The position numbers and the translations under genes are program-made. A DNA stretch of 64,000 nucleotides from assembly GCA_029718625.1 (NCBI GenBank), contig CM056385.1, forward strand, positions 24,177,276-24,241,275, given 5' to 3'. The notes under the pieces are model-generated. The model worked only from the letters and a program-made list of their open reading frames with translations, did not search any database and had not been told where the DNA came from. This document shows positions 1 to 52,615 of this stretch, in pieces. This stretch comes from Synaphobranchus kaupii (taxonomy: Eukaryota; Chordata; Actinopteri; Anguilliformes; Synaphobranchidae). Each line of letters starts with the position of its first letter. Positions within the stretch are counted from its first letter, which is position 1.

Positions 1-15556
<15,556 letters not shown>

Positions 15557-15738
15557 TGCATTGCCTCTGAAATTAGATTTTTGGGAAAGGTGAGAACTTG
15601 ATTATGTGCTTTTTTTAGAATAAGACTGATTTCCAATACTTCTTGATTCCATCATTCATTCAGGGTGCTCAACAAATCACACAGAGAAAAGGGCCACCAT
15701 ACAAATCTTAGTTAGGCAACCAACCACCATTAGTCAAG

Positions 15739-15830
15739 ACATGCATACCGTGTGTTTTACACACGCATACCGTGTGTTTTACACACGCATACCGTGTTTT
15801 ACACATGCATACCGTGTGTTTTACAGGGCT
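15739..15830. repeat. 22-bp tandem repeat, about 4 copies
   Basis: Units around CATACCGTGTGTTTTACACA in tandem just downstream of the cchcr1 stop, probably in its 3' untranslated region. Confidence 0.85.
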
Positions 15831-16063
15831 TGAGTGCGACAAACAATCAATGGCTCATTTTTGTATGGTTTAAATTGCTTTATCTCACATTGTGGCCACC
15901 CCTGTCCTCCTTTACGCAGATTTGTTTTGTCATTTTCCTGATATTTCTTGTCATCTCTCCGTGCTGTCTAAGTGTACCCTATATTGATAAATGTAAGTGT
16001 ACACTTAGGAAAGCCTTAGTAAATGAGTAATATATATTAGTAATAATGTTTTATTTTATTTGA

Positions 16064-16069
16064 AATAAA
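16064..16069 (+). terminator. Candidate cchcr1 poly(A) signal
   Basis: The first of two clustered AATAAA motifs about 510 bp after the cchcr1 stop. Position and strand fit; no transcript evidence. Confidence 0.35.
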
Positions 16070-16084
16070 AAATAAAAAAGTTTT

Positions 16085-16510
16085 TTTAAACCCCATATTA
16101 AATAAGCCTGTCCTTTCTGGACATCCTGGAGCAGGATGATCCTACAGATCCGTGTGTTTCCATCAGTTTCCAGGATGTTAAATATTGAATCTTCAGGCTA
16201 GATAAAGGATCCAACATCAAGTTTAAACCTTGGTGCTAGCCTAGAGGGATGGGACCACTCAACCATGTCTCCAGTCAATCTTCAAACCTTACATGCCAGC
16301 CAGACCACTTTGTACCACAACCTCAAAGTACCTAAACCAGAAAGGCTCTCCTTTCTGTGTGGTCGCTTCTTCCAGTAACAATGCCTGTCTTTCCTGGCCC
16401 CACAGTGGTGGAACAAACGTCCCATGGAGGTCAAGAGAGCAGAATTAGTGGCCACTTTCTAACAGACTGAAGACCCAGCTCTTCAGAATCACCTTGGCTC
16501 CCCTCTCATC
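16085..16510 (+). mobile_element. Decayed LINE reverse-transcriptase tail
   Basis: The plus strand at about 16402-16455 translates as PQWWNKRPMEVKRAELVATF, close to the WN-LP-VR-A-SL-F motif at the C-terminal end of fish non-LTR reverse transcriptases, followed by a stop and a shifted remnant of the usual LKTHLF-like tail. No upstream catalytic domain is recognisable. The family is not assigned. Confidence 0.45.
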
Positions 16511-17822
16511 CCCATCCCCAGCACCTTTTATATTCAGATTAGTATGGTAATTTAGGGGTTCTGCAATGGCTAGCTTTGACAGTTATACTGATCCTAGTTT
16601 CATGAACTAGGTGCACTGCATTGAGTTCGGTGGAGTCTACTTTATGCAAATGCAGAACTGGAGAATGTACCACACCACTTGGTGGGAACGCACCTCAAAT
16701 CCAAGGCTATTATTTTTTTATTTTTTGGAATTGCTTCCTTGACATCTTCATATCGTCACATCTGTATTACTATGAATTTTGGGTAATCCCACTAGCAAAG
16801 TCTGGTGAAGTCCAAGCGGACTCTCTGGAAGTCTGGGGCTGCGTTCCGATCCGAAATTTATCCTTCCTGTCGTTCCCTTCCCTTGCTTCAAGGGGGGAAT
16901 CCCCAAAATGCCAGGATGAAATATGGCAGCCACACCAAGTGTGATTCGGATCCAATTTAAGAAAGGGGAGGGAGTAATTATATTCCCTCGCTCCCTCGTT
17001 TATCCTCCCTTCCACCAAGGGTATAAAATGCAAGAAGGGAATCCTTGTGTACTTGATTAATTGTAGAATTGGGCAGACCTAGCCGCTCTGAACTTCACGG
17101 GAAAGCACCTGTTAAGTCTGCAAGTACGGGGAAGACATCTTAAAAAGTCATGTAATTTACCTTTCAAAAGTCATTAGAATTAACTTATTTCAAACCTGTT
17201 CTGTAAAGATTTCTGGGAAACACTTGTCAGTGCACCCCCTATTTCCTACGTGCCTCGATCAGGTGGTGGATGACTCGCCTCTTCCCATTTATAGTGGAAA
17301 TGTGTAGCTAATGCAGCTGTGTTATACTTAAAATTTTTCAAAATAAAGTTTTGCAAAACATTAGGTCTGTAACATTATAACGGTCAATGCCATATCAAAA
17401 TCTAAGTCTGCGTGACTAATGGTAGCGTGTTTTTTTTTTGTTTTTTTTAATCGATTAGCCTACTCTGCCGTGTTATGCACTATAGGCTACTTGGGCTTTG
17501 CATAGCATAGGTCTGCAGTAGCGGGGATACTAGGTGACGCTATATACAACGTCACATTAAGTTCGATCAATATCTCCCTCCTGGCCTTTTTGGAAGAACC
17601 TTATTCACAATTTGCGCTCTCCACTTATTATTTGGGATAATTACATTTTTTCTCCAGTGACATAAAATGTGTTCTGCAACACCGCCTTCAAATCAATGAA
17701 TCAGATTTGTGCACCGTGAGAATACATAGCCTATCAAGCAGGTGTCCTCAGCGTCTTCGACTGCGTTAATGTTTCTCCCTTATCATATTTGTTTTAGGAG
17801 CACAATTTAAAGGTTGCAGGAA
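16511..17822. other. cchcr1-gria3 intergenic region and gria3 5' flank
   Basis: No gene seen. A pyrimidine/purine block at 16830-17035 looks repeat-like but has no clear termini. The final few hundred bases should hold the gria3 promoter and 5' untranslated region; I cannot place a core promoter. Confidence 0.4.
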
Positions 17823-41467
<23,645 letters not shown>

Positions 41468-43317
41468 GGGTACGTCTTACCAACATTCTGTCTCACACTT
41501 TGGGGCCAAGTTTGTTGTAGGAACTTCATTTTGTGTGTTGTTTTCATTAACGTGTCAGATCTTACTTTTTCAATGTGACAGTCTGATGAGAGTTATGTCC
41601 TTATGTTGTTTACTGTCACATGTAGTCATATTTGTTTGTTTCGCAGTACTGCATAGTAGTATCTGTATATGGAAGAACATCTTTGAAAATTTACCAAACA
41701 TAACATTGATGGAGAGGCATCCAGTTTATTTTTCTGAAATACAAACGTATATCAGATATTGTCTAAATGAGATGAGATGGATGTCTATTAAAATGGACGC
41801 GTTGTAATTTTCATTCACAGGGTATTTCTATTTTTACTTGGCATAATTCAAAGGAGCCACAGCTTGTTGCAGCAGAAACAGGATTTCTACAGCTGCCAGC
41901 CTTGAAGCAATGGACTTGGCTGCTGGTCTGGACCTTGTGGTGCTGGAAAGGACAATAACTGAATTTGGTTCTTTTTGTGCCTTATGGAAAATAACAATGC
42001 AATAACATAACAATGCAACCCATTACTGTAGTATTGCTTTGCTGAAAATACAGAAAAAATGTCAAGCATAGAAACTTAACTTAAGAAAACTTAAGTTCAT
42101 TGTGACACAAAGAGGAAAGAAAAGAATTATGTAACCTTTCAAAAGGAAATGTATCACTACACTCAGAAATAGGGTTCTTTGTCTTGTCTCCATAGGGGAA
42201 CCCTCTATGATAGGTGTGAAAGGTGTTAAAGATCCCAGATTGAACCATTTTGCCCAACAAAGAACTGTTGAACTAGATAGTGTTCCTGGAAGGTCAGTCT
42301 ATGCTGGTATTTGTTGCAACCAATTGGCTTAGTTCCAGTTTCCTGACAGCTCTATAAACTACTCTGGTTCACTCCCGTACTTGAGCACAGTGAAATCTTT
42401 AGGATACTTGCAGTTTGCAATCTGTAGCTGGTTTCTCTTATACAAAAGTCAAGATCAAGATATGATTGAGATAATTAAATATTAAGAACAGGAGTTGGCA
42501 CAAAATCCTGAAACGGATCGCCCCGTGTTGTGCACTCCTGCTCTATGGAGACACAGAGGAGCCTTTTGGAACCCTTTCTTCTGTGTGGCAGGTAATGAAT
42601 GAGAAGATAAATACAGTCATTACCTCCCATAATTCCCAAAGTCTAGAGCTGTGCTTCTCATATCGGTCTGGGGGACCTCAGTGTATGCTGGTTTTTGTTC
42701 CAAATGCAATTGCGATCCCAGAAATTTTAACAAGCTGTTAATTTTTCTCATGCTTTTCATGTTTTGAGGGATTATTTATCCTCTGAAGCCACAGTATGTC
42801 AGAAAAAGCTATGCATGCCATGGAGAATAAAATCCCATATTCACATTGTGTTTATTGTGCTATATTGCAAACAATTACATAAAGAGTGGTAAAATAATTT
42901 TAACTGGTAGACTGAAGTGAATCCATAGGCTCCTAATTGGTGAAAGTGTGGACACGTGGCCATCAATACTAACAATTTGGTAGATAATGAAGAATTCAAA
43001 GACAGCAAATGATGATGAGTCAAACCTGCATCGTGTTAAAATTATGAAAGAACTTAAACACATGTTCCACGACTTTAAGCAAGAGATTGGCTGACAAAAA
43101 CCAACATACAGGGGTCCCGCAGGACCGAGTTTGAGAACAACGTCTAGAGCAGGAGTGGCCAACCCTGGCCCTGGGGAGCCGCAGCGTCTGCTGGTTTTTG
43201 TTTTCACCTTACATAAAACTGCTTTACAGCCAAGAAACTAATTAAGAAATTAAGTACAGAGTAGCAACAACAACCAGCAGATCCTGTGGCTCTCCAGGAC
43301 CTGGGGTAGAACCTCTG
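41468..43317. other. gria3 3' untranslated/intergenic sequence
   Basis: No further gene. Blocks near 42290-42400, 42650-42720 and 43140-43200 share phrases such as TGCTGGTTTTTGTT and look like degenerate copies of a short interspersed repeat. The poly(A) site of gria3 could not be fixed. Confidence 0.4.
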
Positions 43318-43487
43318 GGGGGGTATACTACGAATCAGGATTACTGAGTTAACTGGATAACTGCACAGAGTAAAACCCGGAACAGCTCTTTTTACTTCAG
43401 TCCATGTTCCTGATGTGGGAGGATTCCGGGTTTTACTCAGTGCAGTTATCCAGCTAACTCAGTAATCCTGCTTCATAGTATAACCCC
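43318..43487. mobile_element. 170-bp foldback MITE
   Basis: Near-perfect inverted arms: GGATTACTGAGTTAACTGGA at the left pairs with TCCAGCTAACTCAGTAATCC at the right, and the arms run on to CCCGGAA/TTCCGGG. No coding capacity; superfamily not assigned because no clear target duplication is visible. Confidence 0.75.
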
Positions 43488-45356
43488 TTGGTCTAGAGCA
43501 GGGGTGCATAACAAGGGCTGATCCGTTTCAACTCCTTCTCTTATTTATTTAATTGGCTCAATCATGTCTTTATCTGATATGTGTATAAGCACCTGCTAAA
43601 GCCACAGACTGCAAGTGTATCCTAAAGATTTTACTGTGATCAAGTACAAGAGTCAACCAGCATAGTTTATTGAGCTAAATTGAGCTTTATCAGTAAACTA
43701 AAACAATGGTAATTGGTTGGAACAAAAACAAGCACACAGACAGAGCCTCCAGGACTGGAGTTGTGCACCCCTGGTCTAGAGGATGGAAGTAAATGTGTCC
43801 TCTACTAAAAGCCTTGATTTGCAAACAGCACATGAATAAATATCCTTTTACAGAGTTTAATGATGAAATGTACCTACTAAAATACCATTAAAACTTACTG
43901 AGTCAATCTACTCATTTCAACCCTAGTTTAATGATTTGCTTCAAACTATTTAGTTATCTTTTTAGTTTTTCTTGTTACTATTTAATTTTAATTTGGGCAG
44001 TGCTTATGTTTTGTTGTAGGGTGTGTCTGGTCAATATGGAGTGCATAGTTTTGATAAGTTATAAAAGATCACATCTGACATAAACGAGTGCCAAAGACAC
44101 TTTTCAGGATAGATAAATTATTTGTCGGAAATGATCAGTCCTCATTTCTGATGTGGTGGCATATTGTTACCTGCATAATATTGACTGTGACCAGGTTACA
44201 TGCTGCTTTTTCAGTGGCCCCAAAGGTGACAGTCGCAGATGTTTATCTACCGGGTTTATTTCCGTACACACTGTTGTAGGACATTACAATATGGTTCATT
44301 TAAAAGTATGTATATCAAATTCTGTACAAAATACAAAATTGTAATTAAATAGATACTTTGTGGTTTTTATAATCCATTCAATGAGTAATACAAATGCTTT
44401 GAATGGTCTTGTATTTTCCAACAACAGGCCACAATAAGGGGAACCTGAAGCTTAATTTTCCTTTCGTGCTGTTATAATTACTTAAGTCATTCTTTCATCT
44501 TGAAGATATGCAGCAAAATTAGTGATTTTATATATGAACAAAAATATACAAGTTAAAAAAAGTTAAACATGCATTTGTTTTGTTTTTTGTAATTTATTAG
44601 TGTGCTTCACAAATGTTTGTTTCAGTTTTTTCTAACTGCATGTAGCATTGGTGATTGCTAAACTAGCCCTGCTGTAGTCAGCAGGAGAAACTTTTATTTC
44701 TTACTTTTTATGTCCTTTTCTTTTTATAGCCCAACTCCACTTGAAACAGTGCAAGTAGAAAATAGAAAGTAATATCTGCATGTGGGAAAACCACACCTCT
44801 TTAGTGAAATGATGTACAAAGACTTTTTATAATAAAAGTGTATAGAAATCAAGACATTTTGAGTATGGTGAGTTCATTTTTGGACATTGGTAAGAAAAAA
44901 GTAAACTAAAGTTGGTAAATAAAATGTGTCACTGAGCAGAACATTCTGTATAAAGAAAGAGAGCCATTACACCAGTAGTTTTTTTAATTTGTTATGACAA
45001 ATAGAAATAGGTGACTTGTGAAGAGCACAACCAAGATGAGTAATTCAGCATTGACCGTTTCATGTTTTATACTTGTGGCATCTTTGATTGTAAATGTAAA
45101 TAAGCCCTGTGCTGATGAATGTGCTGATGAATTAACATTTTCCGCTGTCAGAAATCAGCAGAGATGGCAAGAGCAAAAAATAATTGAGGTATCACTGTTC
45201 CCAGTGCTTTCAAAGCTATAATACAAGTCACATAAAAATTCAGGAATTGTTTTCTCACGTAAATGGCACGTCAAGCAAGTCCCCGTAGAATTTAGTTTAT
45301 TTTGCCAAAGTACAGTTTTTAAATAGCAGCCATACCACAGTGGTGTTGCTTTTTAT
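43488..45356. other. gria3-plp1 intergenic region
   Basis: No gene recognised. 43500-43790 resembles degenerate interspersed repeat; the remainder is AT-rich. Confidence 0.4.
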
Positions 45357-45598
45357 GATCAGCCTGGTATGGTAATGATCAGCCTGGTATGGTAATGATT
45401 AGCCTGGTATGGTAATGATTAGCCTGGTATGGTAATGATTAGCCTGGTATGGTAATGATCAGCCTGGTATGGTAATGATTAGCTTGGTATGGTAATGATT
45501 AGCCTGGTATGGTAATGATTAGCCTGGTATGGTAATGATTAACCTGGTATGGTAATGATTATCCTGGTATGGTAATGATTAGCCTGGTATGGTAATGA
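45357..45598. repeat. 20-bp minisatellite, 12 copies
   Basis: Tandem TGATTAGCCTGGTATGGTAA with a T/C difference (GATT/GATC) and rare substitutions; upstream of plp1. Confidence 0.95.
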
Positions 45599-46739
45599 CA
45601 GCTTTGTAGGACACCTGAAAGTCATCAAGTATAACCGTCCAATGAGAATTTGAATCCATCTAGTGGGAGAAATGGCTTGCTTTCCCCCCCCCCCCCCCCA
45701 CTGACAGATGGCGCACTAGGTGAACCATGTGCCCAGGACCGGCCCTCATCGCACGGTTGCATTTGAGCATAGCTATACCATTTCCACAGAATTTAACAGC
45801 TGAATGCCTGCAAAAGCACATAAATGCTGAATATAAACATTCAAATTGCTGTGTTTACTTTTATAACAGAATGTCGTTTAATGTACATTTATTGTTTAAC
45901 ATACACTTTAACGTAAAAGGATGTTATTCACATGAGGAGGGTCTATTGTGCATTTGAAAAGAGTCTAAATTCTATTTTTTTTACACCACAGTGGGGCAAT
46001 AACAATGGTCTGGCTCAACACTATACAGAAACAAAGCAGTGATTTTAATTAATGCAATTTTAATATTTTCAGGGTCAATTTATACATTTTCCAGGATGTG
46101 ACTTTGTTCTGATCAAATTCCAAACAAGTTGCTTCGCACGTTTTAAGCTCAACCAAAACCCCATGTTTTTTTGTCTTAACACTATGCTAAACTTGTTCAT
46201 CCTTAAAGTACCTACTTTATTTTTACAATACATAGAATGACTACTATAGGACCCATACCTACAAGCATGTGCATCTCAATATATTCACATATATCATATA
46301 TTTTGATAACTGCTTTTATTGAGCCAGATGCATTGGGCTGATGCTTTCTTGTCAGTGGAATTTCACTTGTGATTGTCCAACCTATACCAACAGCGGCGTC
46401 ATACTTGTTATCTGAACTTAATTCCTCATGTAAAAGAGAACTGTGTTCATATTATGTTTTAAGGTTCATAAATAATTGCATTAAAATGGACCTCAATTCC
46501 AGAAAAAAAAATAATCGCAGAGATCACACAATATTGGAAATAACTATTATTTCATGACTGTTTCAAACAAGTATTTCCAGACATTAAGTTATGTCAAGTG
46601 AGATGTAAACTTCCGCTGCAGGTAACTATTAAATAAACCTTTTGAAGCATTAAAGGCCTTGACCTTGTATTGTCCCCTGTCATGAAGCCATAACTGTTCT
46701 CATTTGAAAAGAGACATTGTATCTTTAAGATTAATCTCT

Positions 46740-46879
46740 CTCAGAGCAAAGGGTCTGTTCATTGTTGGCAGAACACAAGCGGGAGTCAGATTAATAAAAG
46801 AGTTGCCGACAAACCGCGCATATCATAGTATCAGTAACTGAGAAGCGAGAAAAACTAGAATAGCATCCCTCTTCTTAGA
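46740..46879 (+). promoter_or_regulatory. plp1 proximal promoter and 5' UTR (putative)
   Basis: The 140 bp before the plp1 start hold TTCATTGTTGG, whose CATTGTT core fits a SoxE (SOX10) site, and a TATA-like ATTAATAAAAG 90 bp upstream of the ATG. SOX10 control of PLP1 is known in vertebrates; the site call here is by motif only. Confidence 0.35.
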
Positions 46880-49800
46880 ATGGGTAAGTAATCACTTGCT
46901 CTAACACGTGGATTGTGTATTCAGATCAGTTATGAACTTACAGGATTCATTTGAATGTAATCAATAAGTGACATTCCTTTGCTGCTAATTGTTTGTAGGT
47001 TAAAAGACAGTATTTGTTTCTGGGGCCCACCATTTTGGGCATCACTGGAAAAGTTAAACTTAGTTGTACTGATTTTTATTTGAAAGTCTTGTTTTTGGTC
47101 TATTTCAAATAGGCTGGGAACATGGGTGGGATTCTTAATCATTAGCATACCTTTAATAAAGTGCATTTTATGTACGTATGTGCATTCATTTTACATGTTA
47201 TAGTAAATTCCTAATGCTTCTGGAGACAGAAATATATGACTGTGAAATTCTAAAAAAAAATAAAAAATATGGAGAAAACCATAAATTATTAAACTTTTTT
47301 TTTTTTTTTTTTTTTTAAACCAACAAACTCTGTGGAGGGTTGGCAAAGAATTTTAAATCCTTAGAAATTCTCCAACATAGGATTTTTTATTGGTATTTAA
47401 TCTGTGTTTCCTTTAGTTATAGTAAATATAGTTTAATCTTTTAAATTTTGTACTGTTTATTTATTGTGGGAATGCTCATACAAATTAAAATCCTCATGAG
47501 AAAGCCAAGTCAACCCCATTTTTTTAGATCCATTTGAAAAATCCATTTGACAGGTGAGCTCATTCTTTGGATTATTGTCATAATTCAGCAATTAGTTAAA
47601 GTCAGCATAGTAGTAATAATAATGTACTGGATCTGATACTGTGGTCTACAGGTGTTCATTACCAAGAGACAAGGATAATAGAACCATCCAAGACCATGTA
47701 GATTAAATGAATCACATAATATTAAGTACAGTTCATTAAACATTAATATATGAAAACTTCAAAAGCATATGAATAGTTCAGTTTTGTGTATGACATACCC
47801 ATCTCTCTTTTCAGTCTGTGGTTGCCTTTGTCTGAACGCCACCCTTTTTGGCATTACTGTCAGATAAAGTGGTACCAGTCTGAGCCTGGGCAGATTTGGG
47901 ACCTATCCTATGGCAAGGATCACAGTGCTACCCCCACCCGCCCTTTCCCCTTCAGCCCACAACAGCCACAACCAGCCCGTCCTACATCAGCTCTCAAAGG
48001 CCTGTTTGTTATCCATAGTGAGGATGGGAGGAGACTCTGGTCTTTGTTTACCTGACATCACTGGCCTTTGTTTCATAGCCCTGCACGAACAGCGCAGCAC
48101 AAAGACAAAAGCCATTGTCTTCCAGGTCACAAAAACCCTCTATGACCCTGCAAACCCCCCACCCATCCCCTCTCCTTTCACGCTCTCCCTTGTTGTACTG
48201 GCTCTTGGCTTGGCATAGGCCAGCCACGGCTTCTTCTCGAGTGAACCGCGGTGCCTGGTGTTGAGGCGGGGCATGGGCGCTGAGGCGGTCTCAACATCTC
48301 AGAGAGTTCTTGAGGGGACACGGTGAGCACGAGGAAACAGTTTTGTCCATAGTCCAGCACTGCGGTATCTAATTGGGGATCCATACAAGTCCAGCCTGCG
48401 TTGCCCGTGTTCTTTTTGGCGCAAGAGGTTTATGAAATGATTCCAAGCAAACAGCCCTGGCTTCTCGGATCATCAGGTGCTGCTTCTGCCGTTTTTACAG
48501 ATATTCAATTTAAATTTGTTCTGCCTGCTTCATTAGCCAATCTTGATTCTGAAAAATGTCTAAGTGCAATGCATAAGCATAGCTGGTTTTGCTCGACGGG
48601 TGTTTAGATGGGCTGTGTTTTTTGTAACTTTGAGGACGGGTGAGTGTTGGCCGAGGTCGTGGCATGTGTGTGTTAGTGGTATGTGTAGTGTTTGTTCTGG
48701 TTTGTTGTGCTGTCCCAGGTTGTTACGATTGCTGCGTCCGCTGCCTTGGGGGGGTTCCTTATGTCTCCCTGGTGGCGACTCTGCTGTGCTTCTCGGGAGT
48801 GGCGCTGTTCTGCGGCTGTGGGCATGTGGCACTCACCGAGACAGAGAAGCTTGTGGAAATGTACTTTGCCCACAATCCTCAAGACTACATCACCCTGGCT
48901 AATTTGTGAGTGCCTTTCTCTATAAAAAGCAGGTATAAAACGGACAAGGAATGAGACAAAAATGTCACGCCGCCAGTGTATATGTATGTATGTAATGCAT
49001 TATTTATAACGCACCACTGTCTATCCTTCTAATCCCAGTGTACAGTATTTCCAGTACGTCATCTATGGCCTGGCCTCATTCTTCTTCCTGTACTGTATCC
49101 TGCTGCTGGCTGAGGGATTCTACACCACCAGTGCTGTGAAGCAGACCTACGGGGAGTTCAGGAGCACTAGATGTGGCCGTTGTGTCAGCACGACGGTGAG
49201 TGGTCGGGGGCAAAGGACAGAACCATGGCAACAGTCCGATTTATCATTTATAATGTATTTATAAAGTCTGTAATTACATGTAGTTTACCCTCATACTTGT
49301 TTAGAGCAAATAGCACTGAACTCTATATCTGCTCAAATCGTCTTTACATTGAATAAAAATTAAATTGTCATCGCTAACTCCTGTAATTGTTTTGGCCCAA
49401 AGTGCACCTTTTTTCCACTGCCCTTATAAAAATGTATTTGTGGCTGCAGTCCCAGAAAAGGGCCATTTTAACGCCCCTAAAGCACAGTTGTATATGCTAT
49501 ATGGTGTGACTCCTTGTATTGTTTTCCTCTGCAGTTTGTGGTGGCCACATTCATCCTGACTGTCATCTGGCTGGTGTTGTTTGCCTTCACGGCAGTCCCA
49601 GTTTACTTCCTCTACAACATGTCCTTCACCTGCCACACAATAAACTTGCTGGCTGAGACTTCAACAAGTCTCAACCAACATGGTTGGGTGTGCATTGACG
49701 CCCGGCAGTATGGTGAGTTACCCTTGCTGTTGCACAACTGTTTTGCCTGTCTGGAAAAAAACATACTATTAATAGCTTGAATGTCTTCAGCCTGTCATAA

Positions 49801-51389
49801 GGGAAGAAATAGTGTATGACAGACACCTATATGAGGTTTATATCATTTCTCCCTTTCTCCATTTTTAGGCCTGCTACCCTGGAATGCAACACCTGGAAAA
49901 GTGTGTGGAATGACCCTGGTGGCCATTTGCAAAACTAAGCAGGTGAGGACCCAAAAAACTCACTGCTGCAAATTATAAGTGTACTTTTGTAAATTAATGC
50001 AATGAAACATTCAATCTTTCCCTTTCCATCTATGGATATAGTAGTACTCAGTGTGGCTGCATTAACTCTGTGGCCTTGTCTATTGCAGTTCTTCCTGACA
50101 TATGACCTGTACATAGCTGCCTTTGCTGGTGCCGGGATCACATTGCTGGCTCTGGTAAGTAACGATGCACACCAAGGAGACTGAACAGGCTGAGTGTGAA
50201 ATAACAACTTATTAGTGTCAATATTTGGCATTATCACCTCATTGCACTTTACTGCAGTGTTTGCACTTTTAGCAAAAGGACATAGTGATTAATTTATTGA
50301 TTTATTAATGTAAATGAAGCTTTTAAATTGTTTTATTTTCTATAATGAATACTCTTCTTCATTGTTCTTGGTACAGTAATGTCATGTGTTTTGCATATTC
50401 CCAACTTCAGTCTTAACAAGTCAGTTGTGGTCTGTGGGAAATAAATCAGTGAAAAAATATAATTTGCATTCAAATATCATTTTCAACCATTGGCAGGTGT
50501 TTTTTATTTGATTTCACTCTGCATGATGGCATTATTGTACATAATTGTACAGCTTAATTTTCATTGTAACAAACATAGAGATCAATTTAGACAAACTGTT
50601 TCATTACGTTATTTATGCTTGCTTATTTAAAATACCGAAGTACATAAGCTTGCTGGGACAGTACACTTACTGTGGTTTTAAACGGATAGTACACTTACTG
50701 TGGTTTTAAACGGATAGTACACTTTCTGTGGTTTTAAATGTTTAGTACACTTTATTTGGCTTTAAAGGTATAGTTCCACCGCTGGAGTTTTAAAGGGATA
50801 GTTCACTTTCTGGGGTTTTCTGAAATTACTCTTAGAGTATGTTTTTGATTGGCAGTTTTATGTGCAAAGAATAATATTTACATACAGACGTTTCTGATGA
50901 CCACCGCCCCAAATTCCCCAATACTAGCCAACTTGGCTGGTCTTCAGAAACTTTTGTATCTAATATGTCCGTTATATAAACTCCAGAAGATAAACTACTT
51001 CTTTAATTACTATTTAGTTACCCCTTTGCAAATGCTGCCGTCTAATGCTTTAAGTACTAGTGTCTAGCCTCAAAATATTAGTTTTACATTGTTCTGTTTT
51101 TGGCACCAAGATAAACAATAATAATGTTTTTATGTTTAGTAAAAGGCCAGTACATATTTAAGAGGTTTAGTTTTTATGGTCTTCTTAAAATGGCGGTAGA
51201 ATCACAGGAGTTTATTTAATCAAAACTTTCTCACATCTTTTTTGGGAATTTCTGGGAAGTGCAGCCGCTCCTTTCTGATATCCATCTCCCCGTCTCTTTG
51301 TCTTTCTGCAGTTCGTCTATGTGATTTCCACTACCTATAACTTTGCAGTTTTGAGATTTATGGGAAGGAAGAGCATGACTACACGTTAG
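46880..51389 (+). CDS. plp1: Myelin proteolipid protein, DM20 isoform, complete
   Basis: Exons 46880-46883 (only ATG plus G, as in other PLP1 genes), 48719-48905, 49039-49195, 49535-49712, 49869-49942, 50089-50154 and 51312-51389: 744 nt, 247 residues. Exon sizes 187, 157, 74 and 66 equal the human DM20-form exons. Four membrane segments: [38 protein letters not shown], a third in exon 4 ([20 protein letters not shown]), and one in exons 6-7. The N-terminal cysteines ([12 protein letters not shown]) are palmitoylation sites in the family, and the large extracellular loop keeps its disulfide cysteines. [12 protein letters not shown] at the end distinguishes PLP1 from GPM6A/B. It is a structural tetraspan of CNS myelin. 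The PLP-specific 35-residue loop is absent from exon 3, as expected in fish. Paralogue (a or b) not assigned. Confidence 0.95.
46884..48718. other. plp1 intron 1
   Basis: 1.8 kb between the 4-nt coding exon and exon 2. A poly-T run lies at 47287-47317. 47800-48400 is distinctly more GC-rich than its surroundings. PLP1 intron 1 carries oligodendrocyte enhancers in mammals, so this block is a candidate, on position and composition only. Confidence 0.4.
50155..51311. repeat. plp1 intron 6 with 28-30 bp tandem repeat at 50660-50820
   Basis: Four to six degenerate units of AGTACACTTACTGTGGTTTT followed by AAACGGAT or variants. Nothing else recognised in the intron. Confidence 0.7.
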
Positions 51390-52615
51390 GGTTGTGTTCT
51401 GTGTCCTCCCTGGCTCCCACCACTGAGGCCCAGTCCAAGGAGGATCATTTAGGAGCACCATGAAACTCACCTCCCCTTCATTGCTAGAATACCACTGCAA
51501 ATGCAAACAGCAAGCTGCCTTTATTTTCCTAAAGGGCTCCTAATGTATTTAAATTGTCCTTGTTTTGAAGAGGACACTTAGAGTTGAACATAGCTCCTAT
51601 TTTGTGTTGCTTATTACTACATTTCAACCTCTACCAAAATCCAGCATGAGCCATTGCTCTGGAGTGGGATTCTGTGCAGTCTCTGTGAAACTCGAGACAT
51701 TGTCTCTTATTGGTTTGTTGTCAAAATGTAAAATGTTTATTTTTCCAATGCTTTGTCAATTTTAGGTTTGTTGCTAAATTATAGAATATTAGCAGTCACT
51801 GTTTCTATTCCTGCTTTGTGTCTTTGGTGGATTAAACTCCATTATATATGGAGCCATTATATAACACATTTCAAATTAAAATTGAAACAATGCAAATCTT
51901 TGGGTCATGTGTGAGGATGACTTGTTTGAGTTTCAACGCTCCTCATCCCCTTATTGTGAAGAACATATGTAGTGTATGGTGAGAAAAGCTATTTTCACCT
52001 GAAAAGATAGAAATGATTTTGTGGTGAAGGAAGACAACAAATAGAGTGGACAAGAAAGGAAACTCTTCTTTTGCCACATTAAACCGACACGGCCAAACTG
52101 CATGTGTGATATGCTCTGTAGTGTGTATCATGAGCAGGAAACAGTAAAGCAAAAAAAAATCTCCCTGTCTATTTTTGTCCAAAGCTCATTACTGTTTTTG
52201 CCTTTGAACGTGTCAGTAGTTCAGCAGAGACCAGAATCGAGTTTAAAGGTATGTGAAATGGGGCTCCCCCTAGTGCGGGCGTTTGGTAACACACATGTAA
52301 CACCGTAACAACCTGTACTAGCCGTTTATACCTAATACATGCCATTTGTCCTTCGTTCACCATATGTGTACTGTACAGAAGTGAATTCTACAGAAGGTGC
52401 TAAATCAGGTTAATATATAACTGTGCTCTTTTGGATAATTATTTGATAAAATCCAGCAAACATTTATTTTCAACATTCTGCTTCTAAATACTGTTTGGCC
52501 TGTTGAGAAGTGTGTGTAGTGAACTATCTAAATTGACAAGCTGCACGATGTGATGTTCAAACTGCATGGCCACTGCATGGGTTGTGTATTAGCTGCTGTG
52601 ATCAGGTGATGATAA

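Noticed and set aside
44720..44772. An acceptor-like TTTTTATAG followed by a short open segment downstream of gria3, as an alternative last exon
   Set aside because: The encoded short peptide does not match any AMPA receptor tail and the gria3 frame already ends at 41467 with the canonical tail.
45018..45221. A 67-codon frame with a hydrophobic start, possible secreted peptide
   Set aside because: No recognisable family, no supporting promoter or splice context, and AT-rich surroundings; chance frame is the simplest explanation.
45357..45598. Regular 20-bp repeats resembling a CRISPR array
   Set aside because: There are no spacers; it is a direct tandem minisatellite in a vertebrate genome. 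The same applies to 8722-9080 and 53409-53686.
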